Assembly: GCF_040436345.1 (NCBI RefSeq)
Contig: NC_133218.1
Location: 21,989,570 to 22,053,569, forward strand
Direction of reading: 5' to 3'
Source: Pagrus major
Taxonomy: Eukaryota > Chordata > Actinopteri > Spariformes > Sparidae
Length of the DNA stretch: 64,000 nucleotides
Shown here: positions 46,695-58,725 of the stretch, in pieces
How the letters are laid out: each line of letters begins with the position of its first letter
Position numbering within the stretch: the first letter of the stretch is position 1
The notes under the pieces: model-generated
What the model was told of the DNA's origin: nothing
The model's database searches: none
What the model saw: the letters and a program-made list of their open reading frames with translations, nothing else
Translations under genes and position numbers: made by a program

Positions 46695-47125
46695 GACACA
46701 CATTTGCCACACTGCCCGCTCTGGCCTGCTCCCAACAAATTCCCATGTTTCAATTATTTTTCAAGCTTTCACTTATTGCGTTCTGAGGGCACTCAGCATA
46801 TATTTGTTTTTAAAGGGTATGTCAGAGTGCACAGTAAATGATTGACAAGTATTCTCCACGGATGAAACTTCAATATCAACCTCTCCTACACCTGTCTGGA
46901 TAAATGTACCTCTGGCTTGTTGAAGGTCTTCAGGTTCAGCTGTTCTGGGTACAATGTCAAATTGTTTGTCTTACATTATTCACCAGAATCAGTTTCTGTG
47001 AAATCTGGGTTGAGGTACAGGTCATGCAGTTGCTTGATTAGCTGCAGAATCCAGTTATCAAGAGAGTCAGACCGAGTCACGTCATCACCTAAATCATTAT
47101 GTGCTGTTTGTTCTGGCCTCCAGCT
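46695..47125 (-). repeat. about 450-base duplicated segment, copy 2
   Basis: Partner of 44,155-44,615. On the minus strand a short frame near 46,979-47,095 reads DDVTRSDSLDNWILQLIKQL and ends DFTETDSGE before a stop. In copy 1 this part is frame-broken, while the open part of copy 1 is frame-shifted here. Both copies look decayed. Confidence 0.6.
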
Positions 47126-47749
47126 ACAGGGGTCAATAACTTCTCAGTCAGTGTACTTTCAGACTAATATGTTAAATGTACAGTATATTTGTCACACATG
47201 GGCTGTAACTATCAGCTAATTTATAGCTTATTTTTTGATGAATGGATGAATTGTTTAGTTTGTAAAATGTGTGCTTGTTTGTTAATTTACAGCAATATAT
47301 AAATCCTCAAATTTGAGAAGCTGGAGAATTTGGATTCAGAGGATATTTGGCCTTTAAAGCGATGTTAGTGACAGGACTTTGGGAATTGTAGAGTTGGTCT
47401 ATTGGCTGTGATGGCACGTTGGCTACTTTGAATTTAATTGGGCGGGTTATCATAAAAGACTTGCAAAAGCTTCCATCTGTACCCCCCTCTTCATTTTTCC
47501 AGGAGATTTCATGCTTGGCGGCAAAAGGAAAAGCTTGAAAGTTTATAGGGAACCAATCTCAATGCTGAAGGTGCCATTGTTCTATAGTTGTTGCAATAAT
47601 TGTGCAATCAACATGTACTTCACAATTGTTACAGATAAATATCTGTCAATCAACAATTGATTAAGCAACGTTGTTTCAACTCTACTGTTGCTACAATTTT
47701 GTCCTCTTCCCTCCTCTTTGCCTTTCCTGCCTCATCCTTTCATGAAACA
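47126..47749. other. no gene seen
   Basis: A TTTAAAGCGATGTTAGTGAC stretch near 47,354 resembles one end of the MITE at 44,619. Confidence 0.45.
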
Positions 47750-48140
47750 GTCAGGAAAAACCTTCCTTCCCTGCTTTTCCAAACAATAGCACTCTGTAGT
47801 GTCTGAGAGTTTGAGCTTCCTCCCTCTGCCAACCTTCAGCTGCCAGTTTCACTCTGCTCTGAGGTCTGGCGATCCCAACTTCTGTTTCTCCCCCAATTGC
47901 TGAAAGCAGTGGTCTGAGTTGCTGGATGAGGTGGCTTGCCTTGGATGGAGCCCCTAAGGACGATATCTGCTGAAGCCTTCGGCACCTGGTCACTGTGCGG
48001 CCGCTGCTTCCGTCTCAGGGCCGCTGAACAGCAGCTGAAGATTTGCTACAGCGTTCTTCTCCCGAGGCACCGAGGGCATGGAGGTGACTCAGCCTCGCTC
48101 CTGAAGAACAGACTGGACAGGCTGTTGCAGAGGCAGTGAA
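47750..48140. other. GC-rich island with overlapping open frames on both strands
   Basis: Frames at 47,751-47,993 (minus, 80 codons) and 47,936-48,139 (plus, 67 codons, with CGRCFRLRAAEQQ) lie in a GC-richer block. No family is recognised. It could be a fragment of a retrotransposon coding region or an isolated exon. Confidence 0.3.
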
Positions 48141-49785
48141 TTAATTGAAGACAATGCTCAGCATGGTTGCATTGAAATTGACTTTTCTCACCAATTTCCC
48201 ATCTATTGCTTCAGTTTTCTGGTACATATCCTTCATGATTTTACAGCACATTACTCTTTTCCTTTGATATATGCTGTATTTGTGTACGACCCATGTATTC
48301 CCTCGGTTGCCTTTATTGACTACAAATATGTATCCTCTCCTCCCGTCTCTCATCAGTAGTCTGCTCACTCTTGGTCGGCAGCTCTTACTGTCTGTTGTCT
48401 GTGTGGCCAGCACTGTGAGATGGTGCTGTCTTTCTTACAGTGGATTCAGTGGATTTGTGTTTGAGGAGACACAGAAAAGAAAGAAAGGTTAAGTATAAAT
48501 ACACATATAGAATATAAAGTGCTTTTAAAAGCCTGGTAGGACCTGCACAACCTCCCAATACAAGCTATCCATATTTTCCATTACAACTAAACACCCACCA
48601 CCTGCTCGCTGCCACTGATGAATGTAATTGCCATATTCTTGTTATCAGCTATCTATACAGTGTTCCCTCCGCAGGGGAATGAGATGAGTGAAATATGAGT
48701 ATGTGTGTTGTTTACAGGTTAGCATAATGGCGGGTCCCATCGCTGTGTAAATGGGGGTGTTTGCTCATGCATATGCGTGCATCTCTGTCTGCAATGATGT
48801 GTGACAACGTCCGCATCAATTTCTGTATCAACGTCAAGCTGATGTTCTTGTGCTCCAGCCTCACTTCTGGGCCCTTCTCCTTCCATTTCCTCTGCCTCTG
48901 CTTTTAATGGATTGTTTGTATTTTCCCTGTATGTCTAAAGCCATCATACATTCAAAATGCTTAAATTATAGTGATGGAAAGTGGCCACGGTTGGAGAGGG
49001 GCGGGAAAGGGGGAGGATGGAGAGCTACAATGGCACTCCATTGAGGATTTTGGAGAGGAGAAAAAAGAGGAGGTTATTTGGAGAGTAAGAACAGATGGAT
49101 TGAAGAAACAGAGGAGTCAATATATCTGCATTCATCTAGAGTATGAAAATATAGAAAACAAGCCCAAGGCTGGGCCAGCTGAGACCCTAAATATGCAATA
49201 GTTCTGCTGTCATGCACTGCCGAGCCCAGACATTTTTACCTCTCTCAGACAGACACAGTGAGAGAGGATAAAACTGTGTTAGAGGTCCGTCTGAAGCAGC
49301 ACATGCAATCAACATGTGAATCAACATGTACTGATGTGTGACCATTCTCCTGATCAGGGTTTAACAGGGGTCTGACACTGCTCGGCTTCTGCATGAAGAA
49401 ATGATTGCTTTGGGGTTCATGGGATTACTAAAACTATACTTTATGCCAGGGTACAATGTATGCACAGTAATACACTTTGGGAAGTCCTCTCAGGCATCCG
49501 TCTCCAAGTGGCGTTCTTTGCCCCCATCTAGTCTGCTCATTTCACATCCATCATCCAACATGAAAGGTGGGGTTTGTTTGTGAACATGTTGTGTTCTGTA
49601 ATCTACAGTATATGGTGAAGCAGACTGTGAGTGAAATGAAATACAGAAGAAGACCAACAGGCTACAACTATACCACCTGTGCAACATGCTCATGATAACA
49701 TGCTCACATGCTGCCGCCAAGCCTCATGGCAAAGCTATCCAACAGACGACAGCGTGGGTGAAGGGCGTTGCTCACCTAGGCATGA
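48141..49785. other. no gene seen
   Basis: No recognised gene or element. Confidence 0.5.
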
Positions 49786-50045
49786 AAATAAATGTCGAAA
49801 GTGCAGTACCAGCAGGGGGCGATAATGACGGGAACAATAAGGTCGCACTCACACTGTGCAATCTGTACCGTGCCCAAGCATGTTTGACCCCCAAGTCCAG
49901 TTTGTTTGACTAGTTTGAGCGCTCCGTACCGCGCTCAAGCACGGTACACTTTCTTGGCCCTGGCACGGTTGGAAAAGGTCTGCTTTGGCACGGCACGGTT
50001 GCGCTTGCACGAGTACAAGCACGGGTTCACAACGTGGACATGAAG
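49786..50045 (+). mobile_element. interspersed repeat rich in GCACGGT and CCGTGCC
   Basis: The unit GCACGGT or its inverse recurs many times (for example TACCGTGCCCAAGCATG and CAAGCACGGTACAC). This is known in fish genomes as a dispersed repeat. It has no coding capacity. Confidence 0.5.
49809..49821 (+). promoter_or_regulatory. CTCF-like core motif
   Basis: CCAGCAGGGGGCG fits the CTCF core CCASYAGRKGGC at every position. It sits at the edge of a dispersed repeat, so it may be present in many copies. Confidence 0.4.
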
Positions 50046-50209
50046 TATAGTCACACGTACTACGCCGCCTTGCATTGTCAAGAAATCCAGGAATGTGAGA
50101 GGACGTCTACGACCAAATCAACACAAAATAAGCCACAAAAAAGTCAGTAAAGTCATTAATTGCAATCCAGTGGTTATTTTGACTCAAGACCACAGGCCAT
50201 ACATGTTAA

Positions 50210-50370
50210 TGTCATAGTGGCCCCAGAGGGAAAGTCATCAGAATTCATCCTCTTGGGAGCATGAATGTACAAAATGTCAAGGCAATTCAGCCAGTAGTTG
50301 TTCAAATATTTCAAGGGCAAAGTGGTGGACCAGCTGTCATACTGACCGACCGACCAACATTACCGAGCTG
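50210..50370 (+). mobile_element. interspersed repeat fragment common in fish
   Basis: ATGAATGTACAAAATGTCAA, GGCAATTCAGCCAGTAGTTG and AAAGTGGTGGACC followed by GACCGACCGACC are the usual landmarks of a dispersed fish repeat. Confidence 0.6.
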
Positions 50371-51874
50371 CAAGTGTTATTAAAAAATGTATGAGAGAGC
50401 TATTGAACAAGGACGGCGAGAGCATCAGATTTATGGAGAGCTACAGAGAACAGGACATAAAGAGGGAAGTTCTGGGGCTGATTGGTGGGTTTTCTGGTTG
50501 TTTACTTGCTTGGATGGACTGGTTGCTGGAGGTTATAGAGTAACAGAAGAGGAAACCAGACAGCTGGGTACAGGCCCAGTCAGTGTTTATTTATAAATAA
50601 ATGCTTTGAATAATTTAGAGGAACCATCGAGAGACCACGTGGGCTACTCACGAATTGGATAAGCAGTCGGATATAAATCCTGAATTTACTCTCAGGTTTA
50701 TAATGTCCCCAAAAAAGTGCACCTGAGGAAGAGAAGCTTTATTGGGTCTCAGAGGAAAAAATGCTCAGTCAATTTCCCTGACAGAAAGCAGATAGATATT
50801 ATGAAGATTACCTCAGATAGCATCACCAGACTACAGTTTGTCCCCTATCTTCTTAAAACTGTGCCAGAAAAATCCCTCATGTTGTAATCTCCCTATACAT
50901 CACTTTTCACCCCTGTCTCATCTCTTTGTGTCTCTCTATCTACATATGCCACTGTAATTCCACTGTCTGCTCCTTGTGATGTTGTCCTAGATTGTTGTGG
51001 CACCGGGGCCCAGAATCATAAAACAATGGCGTGCTACATGGATCACAGGAGCACAAATCAGAGGCAGAAATAAATAGCAAGAAATAGCAGAAGAGAAGGA
51101 GTGAGCAACTGTGCGACAGAGAAACTGTGTGTGAGAGGAGCAGATGTGCGCTGCATAATATGGTAGACGGGGGGAAAGAAGCATATGGAAACACTATAGA
51201 GGATAAACTGACAGATAGACAAAAGGTGAAGAGGCAAAATGAGCTGCTGTTTGTTGTCTTTTCCTTTAGTTGCACAGCTGACAGGTGCGTAGAAGACAGC
51301 ATGAAGGTCTGTTGCAGAGTGACGCAGATATTCTTCCATCAGGCCACCTGACAAATGAAAACACACGTGGAGTTAAAACAAAAAACAATGTAACCACGTC
51401 TGAGTCGGTGTAGATAAATCTAGTATGAGAGTTGGTGTTTAAATGAGACTCGTGTAGCCTTTGTTTCGGGGGTCCACTCTTCCCCCGAAAACCAAGTTAC
51501 AACTTGTTACATCATCCATCCAGATTCGCTTGATAAAACCTTTGAATCACTTGTGTTTCATGTTCATGTTCATTTATCACATAGCTTGGTTTCAACACTC
51601 TCAGACACTTGAGACATTGCCTTAGTTTGCTCACAGCTCACTGTACATTAGTTAATAAGTGAGAAGTGTTTCATCAAGGCTTGGTTATATATGCCCTCTC
51701 TGCTGGGATATGTAAGTACAGTATAACCTTATCCAGTAGGGTGTCAGACTGAACGGACACTTGGGGGACAAACATTGTCTATCCCAAAGTCAAGAAAGGA
51801 ATAAAAAACAAACCTCAAAACATATTTTCATCAAATATTGATTTTGCATTTACTCTCTAATCTCCTTGCAAAAA
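50371..51874. other. no gene seen
   Basis: Ser/Leu-rich minus frames at 50,940-51,366 reflect GA-rich plus-strand sequence and not a gene. Confidence 0.5.
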
Positions 51875-51900
51875 TATAATAATAATAATAATAATAATAT
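51875..51900. repeat. AAT microsatellite
   Basis: About eight perfect AAT units. Confidence 0.9.
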
Positions 51901-52181
51901 AATTTCATATTTATATAAATAAAACTGTGGTGATGCCTTCAGCCGAGCTCTAATGGCTGAAATGAAACGGTTCCATGCAAGAAGCTGCAAAATCAACATC
52001 AATCTTTGCATCATGTAAATATTTGCTTATTGTTTGTGTTCCTGGTTTGATCACCTGATTACATCAACCCAAATTGCCAAATGAAAAAATGGTCCAAAGG
52101 GGAAATAAACTGTAGTAATGTAAATTATTTGTGATTTGCAGTGATCAGAAAAGTCACAGGGAACAAATCTTTCAGACATAT

Positions 52182-52831
52182 GGGGCTTTTCCATATGCGC
52201 GTGCTGCCACGGCTGAACTTGGTTTGACTTGTCCCATCAGCCCAACGCGGCAGGGATTTGCTTTTCCAAAACAACAGGCCTCTATGCTTGTACATCTTTA
52301 ACTAATGATGGGCTTGTCTTGTGTAGTTGTCAACACAGTGGCTGTAAATACTCTTCCTCCCCACAGTGTTGTCGAAGAAAAGCCGCCAACAAAGCTTCAC
52401 TAATTCTGTGTTAAACAAATTTCATTTACTATAAATTGTTCACAAAAACGCTTTTATTATGAAGCGGCAAAATTGGGAAATGTCGGGTTTCATCAGCAAT
52501 AAGTAGTAAGCAGATGTGTGACTACACATGACACAGGAGAGAAGACATTCAGGTAGAAGTTACATAAGTACGGCGAGCTGAACACACAGAGACTTATGAA
52601 AACGTCTCTTGCACACAAAAGTCTTGATGGCAATGGAAACACAAACTTGTTTGAGGGGGAGACAGGGCGGTCGTCACGGGTTGATCGCAAAACAGCACCA
52701 CAGCCAGCTTGGATGGGGGGCATGTGCGCTTTGGGCCCACTCCGGAGAGAGTCATCCCGGGCGTGACTCGGCTTAACTCTGTGCGCTTGAACTGGTAATG
52801 GAAAAGCGTTAAGTGTCAGTGGAGAAGCCCC
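52182..52831. mobile_element. 650-base non-autonomous DNA transposon, GGGGCTTTTCCA ends
   Basis: Left end GGGGCTTTTCCA and inverted right end GGGGCTTCTCCA agree at 11 of 12 positions. A second inner GAAAAGC stands at 52,801-52,807. The interior is GC-richer than its surroundings and noncoding. Target duplications are unclear. Confidence 0.55.
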
Positions 52832-53697
52832 AGTATGGTCCTTTTTACTTGTTCATTAACAGTCGCCGACATTACAATGCAAATAGTTAATTTTATGTTT
52901 TTCACAAAGTAGCTTTATCATATCAAGTTATATGCTATTAGCATTAGCTTAGTTTGACTTCTTTTAGAGGTTTATCAGTCAGTGTCGGTATAAGCCGCTC
53001 TACATACAACGTAATAAGGTACCAAGAGTATAAAAATGTTGCCATTTAATAACGTGCAATAACAAAACAATACGATTTGTCAGGTTCGTTCACATTCTCA
53101 TTTTTGCCACGACTTCTAGGTCATCATTTATTTTCCCCTCCCCTCAAATCTTTCTCCGGCCCGTCTCCCCGTCCTGCTGTCTCTTCCCTTTATTCGCTTT
53201 CTCTTTATCGCTCGCTATCTCTCGCGGCTCTTTGCTGAGTCACCTTGCATGTCTGAGTAATTATACACACCCACAGGCACACACATGCACAACAATGCAG
53301 ACATAAACAAACGTATTATACAAGATATATTTATTCATAGTGATGGGGAAAATATTCAAATAAGTAAATAAAAGTTGAATTACTGTGATGGAGAGCCGTC
53401 TATTTGAGTCTTGATGTATGAGTGTGTAATATGACTTAGGAGGCGTTCAGACTGAAAGCAACCCTGCAGTTAAAACTGGGTAGGCTGTGTTGGTGAGATC
53501 ATAAAATATGATCCATTGAGGTTTGAGGAGATACATGACTTTGAAGGCCTATAAGATGCCAAATCACAGCACAGCATCTTATTTGAATAACAGCGGTGTT
53601 GTAACATGAACAAATGGAAGGGAGGGTATGGGATGCCACATTTAGTGGCTGAATGTTAAAAACTTGTCATATCCTTATGTTGCAACTTAACGTTTCT
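52832..53697. other. no gene seen
   Basis: A pyrimidine-rich CTCT stretch at 53,140-53,230. Nothing else was recognised. Confidence 0.5.
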
Positions 53698-54090
53698 TTA
53701 GGTTCAGTTTTCCCATGGATGGTCTGGTCAGATTTAGGCACAAAAACCACTTGGTTAGGGTTTGTTTGTCTGTTCTTGTTGCCACAAACTCGCCTGGAAA
53801 TTGTCGCTGTAGTCCCCTTAAAACCATCCATTGAATTCTCACCCAAAAAAGTTGAAACACTGTGGTTCCTCCTCAAAAATATTTACTGGTTCCTCACTTA
53901 TAAATGTTGAAATGCAGTCTCGACAACTGTGGTCACTGGTTTAACAGCCTTCTTGCCTGTAACTCCATCACCATTCCCTCCACCTCCCAACATGAATGTC
54001 AGGTCATGAACACGTGATGTGAACGTGACATGACATGTATAGAAATGTCAACATGTCAACATGGTACGTACAAATGTCAAAGTATCGGTG
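53698..54090 (+). mobile_element. interspersed repeat, related to 45,640-45,800
   Basis: GATTTAGGCACAAAAACCAC followed by TTGGTTAGGG, later ATGTCAACATGGTACGTACA. These are the same landmarks as the 45.6 kb fragment, in a longer copy. Confidence 0.5.
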
Positions 54091-56415
54091 GTTTGCAAAA
54101 ACTGGACAGCTTTTATTTATGATCTCTTTAGGTGCTGTGTTGTTTCAGTATTAGCATGGCAGAATAATGACATTATGTACTTTTATGCTCCAGTATCTCC
54201 AATATCAGTGCCATTGTTTGTCTCAGTGGAGCTAATCTTGTGCCTGAACCGTCACGGACGTCCACAGACCCACAGCGCTGAAAAAACACAGAAAATCATA
54301 GTTAATATCCAGCAGCTTCATGCACTTAATGGCAAGGTGCATTAGGTTACCATTGTCGTGCCCCCCGGGTGTTGCGAAGTAGAGCTCAGTTGGAAGAGCT
54401 TGACTTCTCTTATGAATTAGATATGACATATTAGAGAGTGCATTGAATTAATTATGACAAGGGATTCCAGCTCGATTCCAATATTAAAACGGCCTACCTT
54501 TAATAATGACTAATTATTTACAGGGTGCTACAGGGCCACAATTTTACAGAACCAAATCCTGATGAGTCAGTCAGGATGAAACCCTCCTCTGCCTCTTTAC
54601 CAGGCTTAAATTTATAGAATTTTTCACAAGGCATTATGTTATAGAGCCACTAAACCACCTTTTTTTTAAGTAACTTTAAGGTTGGAAATATCCTCTTATT
54701 CCTCACAGTCTCTTAGTGTCATATATATTCTGTATCAGCTTGGTTCAGAGGAGGCTTAAGAGTTTGCAACATAAAAGGGAGTATAATGCAGCAAATTAAT
54801 TACCCACAACATCAAAGAAAACAATTTACAATCACTTACCTCCTTAAAAAGAGGAAAGACTAAAGATCACTTCAGTGGCAGCCCACCCCCACTATTCCTC
54901 TGCCATCAGTATGACACATCCAACATTTTAAAATTACACTTCTGCAACAAATGAGATCAGTGTCGCTCGACTCCACACCTCCAGACAATGAACCAATCGC
55001 CAACCCAGTCAATCAGGCTGCTGTCTGTCTGCACACACAGGATGCACAGCAGTTATTCTCATTTTTGTCCAGAATAACCTGCTACAATGTTTGTACTTTC
55101 AGTCATAATGAGTTCCTGGCTTCTAAGTGTGAAATGTATCATCATATTCAGTTCCCACGACTGAAAGAAAATTGTAGTCTCTCATAGTTTATGGTAGTGT
55201 AATGATTGAGAGAGACAAGAAAACAGCAGGTCTAAATCATGGACGCAAACAGAGCTGCAAGTAAATGTGTTATTGCGATGATGCTGTGTTCGTGTATCTG
55301 TATGACAGCTCACAATGTGGCATTTTAAAATTAAACACTATTTCTAGAAACAGTGCACGTTGAAGGCAAATACCATGCCGCACACAATAGATTATGTTTG
55401 GCTCAGTTGCTAACACGAGCTAGTGTTTAAAGATGGCTTTGGCCAAAAAATAATCACGTTTGCTCTGCCTGTTCATGGTGTTCTTTCCACACCACACAGT
55501 ACAGCACTTTATGATACACTATACTGCAATGCTATCACAGCTAGGTGTCACAATGGACTACACCTAAGCCCCTTTGTCACATAATCGGCTGTATGATCCA
55601 TCTTGAATTAAAGATATGGCACTCTTATGATTTGTGTAGATCTGTGTTGTCGCAATCTGTATCCGGATAAGGAAAATGCGTGTTAATGGTCAGATCTGCC
55701 TGAGCTCATTTGCAGGCAGTCTGGCTTGCATTGTGTTCGGACCTCAGGCAAGTGTAAACACAATCCCTACAACAGGATGGCATCTGTCGGCATCATAACA
55801 CTGATACAGATATTTGTTTTTAGCCAAGTAAATATAGGCTGTTGTGCAAATTTAGAGAGTGAGCAAGCGAGATGCTGAAAGAGACACGGCTCTAGTTACT
55901 GATTAAATGTCGATTTTGTGCCATGAAAGTGCCAAAAGTTGTGTTATTTAACAGAACTGAGTGAAAAATGTAAGTGATGCAGGTGGAAAATGAATGATGA
56001 ATGCTGATCTGTTAACAAAACATATATTTTATCTAGTCAAAGAGTCTCCACACCAGTTCTGCAACAAACCAGGACAACCTGACAGAAATTCTGGTTGAAG
56101 AGAGAAATAAATGAATGTATACATTTGCTGAATTTACAAGTGGGGGGAATAATTAAGAATTTGTCGCAGACATTGTTTCACAAAGTTTATAAAGTTTCCC
56201 CCTTACACAACCCACAAAACTCCATGATTTTTTTAAGTGAGTCTGGGGCTTATTTGCAGCTGCCTCCAGTTCCTCACGGAGGACAGAGATCAATTCTCAA
56301 CCAGGATAATGAGAACGCATTAAAATGTATGTTACCTTAGGGAGTGTCAGTATATAGCTGTAGTCCTGCTGTTTATTGTGGTTAATGTTTATCAGCCCGA
56401 AATGTCTTTTTGCAA
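54091..56415. other. no gene seen
   Basis: AT-rich with scattered TAATTA sites. No gene is recognised. Confidence 0.5.
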
Positions 56416-56433
56416 CAGCAGCAGCAGCAGCAG
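56416..56433. repeat. CAG microsatellite
   Basis: Six perfect CAG units. Confidence 0.85.
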
Positions 56434-58009
56434 CACACTGAGAGTGTTGATCACTGCGTCGCAAAGCAAAGTTCAAGCCTATTCCCAGAAGCATCACCTC
56501 TTTCTTCCCACTGGAGTTTTCAGGCCCTAACGTGGGTTGCAAAGCACACAGAAAAACATATGGCATAGGCTGATGTTATTTAAGTGCCCCAGGTTGCAGC
56601 AAAATTCAAGCAAATTTGAAAAACAAAACAAAGAGCCAAGCAAAGATTGTATGTGATTTGTGCATTTGATTAAGTTAACAGCAATTTTCTTCCATTGGAG
56701 AAAAAGATGATTTGGGATATGTTTGCCTGTGTGAAACCTACTTCAAGTATTCAAGGTTATGTAGCAAGCAGCCATCATGTCATTGTGCATTGAAAAGTCA
56801 CCAACATACAAGTCCCAAGTTGAAACAAATTGAGCTTTGTGCAGAGAAGTGAGCTGTAAAATTGCAGTACCATGCTCTTCACTCTCTCCATAGAAAACGA
56901 TATTAAATCACATTGCCGCATAGCCATCCTGTTGCATTACCATACACAAAAATACAACTGTACAGTGTCAGAATTCAAGTCTCTCTCTTTTACCAAACTA
57001 AGAACGATTGCCTCATTAACTCATCATAAAACAGACTTCATTCAAACTCAACATAAGTTAAATAAAACTCACCAACAGAGTCTTTATGTCTTTCCACCAT
57101 CACCTCCGGTTTGGTCGAAATAAATCCTCATTTCACAAAGTAAGATGTGAAAATATTCCGGCTCTAAACACTTTTTTTTACACATCTCCCATCCCTAACC
57201 TGCTATTTCTTGTCGTCTCTGATGTCATAGTCCTTGCCAGAGCTGCTGTAAATCACCTCCGTACTGAATCCCCCAATGTCAAAGTGACTTCCGTCACTCT
57301 TGGACACTGTGTTCAGTCTCATATGAGGCTATCAAATCCAGTAGAGCTGGGCCCAGTCGCCTGTGGTGACACCCCCTGTGATCCAAGGTCCCGGTCCAGA
57401 CAAACTCTTATTAACTAACTGGGCCATTAGCTAATTAGCTACGGTAGCTAGCTACAGCCATGGACTGCTAACAAAGAGCAGGTGATATGCTGCCCCCTAT
57501 GTTTTTGGAGCTACCTTCAAATTCTGGCTATTCTGGTGACAAAGCAGACCCTTAAAATTCAGTCTGTCCCATCATGCGCTGGACAAAAGGCAGTTAAACA
57601 TCTTGGACATTCACAACTACTGTATTTGCAATTTGCATTGGTTCCGATTCTCCAAGTGAGGTCGGCAGGTAGAACTTTCTCTTTCATCTCCTTAATATAC
57701 GGATAAAAGATAATGGTATGGCTATGTGCAGACACAGGTGGGTGAGATTTCCAAATTGAATTGTGGCAATAATAGTAATAGCATGTGGAGGAAATGCACT
57801 CGAGCGGAACATGAAAATACCTCTGAGCTGTTCACCTCATAATACTGATGAATCACACAATGAATGACACTCATTCTGGGTTGCTTGAATAATGACCTCT
57901 GATGAGCTGTATTACCTGTCGGCCTGCACAGTCTTAGTGGGCAGCTCATCAAGGTTTATCACAGCAAAGGATCCTGTGGACTGCCTGTTGAGTGTGGAGT
58001 GTATCCCTC
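56434..58009. other. no gene seen
   Basis: GCTAATTAGCTACGGTAGCT near 57,429 resembles parts of fish repeats. No gene is recognised. Confidence 0.45.
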
Positions 58010-58245
58010 ACAGATAATAATATTTATCAACAACAGGAAGTTAATTATTCAAATATAGTTGTGCGCTGGAAACATATCTGTTAGTTCAGAAGGAAAACCT
58101 GGAGCAGACGTATTACTAATGGTTGGTTGGACAAATTACATGCTGTCGACCTGATTAATTAGAGGTAACCACCCTGGTGACCGATTTTACTGCAGTGTTC
58201 AATTAATTAGGTCCCTGTAAAAGCATCTGGAGATTTAAATGAATA
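58010..58245. promoter_or_regulatory. cluster of homeodomain-like TAATTA/ATTAAT sites
   Basis: TTAATTATTCAAAT, CTGATTAATTAGAG and CAATTAATTAGG fall within about 190 bases. This pattern can mark an enhancer, but AT-rich DNA gives it by chance too. Confidence 0.2.
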
Positions 58246-58290
58246 TGTGCTTCAGTGGACAAGGTTAAAAAGAAAAAAACAGATACTTAA

Positions 58291-58545
58291 AGGTGCACTA
58301 TGTAGTTTTGGGGAAGAAAATGTAATCAAACAAGAAAGATCTTCATTGACTGATTTTTATGTATAAACAAACTACGTAAACAAACTCACTTCATTTTCAT
58401 GACTGAATAAACAAACTGACCTTAAAGGACAACACAATTTCATGCTGTTTTGCTTTGTTTATAGGTGGCGGACCCTGCCACCTTTCAAGCTTCAAACAGT
58501 GTTTTTGGGACGATGCTATGTGAAAATGCTATGTGGACATGAGCC
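58291..58545. mobile_element. MITE family 1, second copy, right part interrupted
   Basis: Starts after TTAA (58,287-58,290) with AGGTGCACTATGTAG. Shares AACAAACTGACCTTAAAGGA and the CTTCAAACAGTGTT region with 37,416-37,757. After about 58,520 the match breaks off and a hairpin element follows. Confidence 0.65.
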
Positions 58546-58549
58546 CTAA

Positions 58550-58725
58550 AGCAACAAACTACAGCTTCTGTAGAAAGATAATTTAATGTGAAATCTCATC
58601 CCCAGGTTGTTAAATACTGAAACTCTGGGTTGGCGTCCGACCTAAGCTGCCAACCCAAAGCGTCAGTATCTGGGGATGAGACTCAACAACAGAACTATCT
58701 TTCTCTAGGAAGTTGCATTTTATTG
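58550..58725. mobile_element. long hairpin MITE
   Basis: Two arms of about 75 bases face each other around a 14-base loop (58,635-58,648). Inner arm parts read ATACTGAAACTCTGGGTTGG and, inverted, ATACTGACGCTTTGGGTTGG. The next parts share CTCATCCCCAG and AGAAAGATA. It resembles the element at 44,619 and appears inserted in the family 1 MITE. Confidence 0.6.

Noticed and set aside
50940-51366. Ser/Leu-rich minus-strand frames of up to 120 codons
   Set aside because: Overlapping frames of low complexity in GA-rich sequence, with no motif or splice support.
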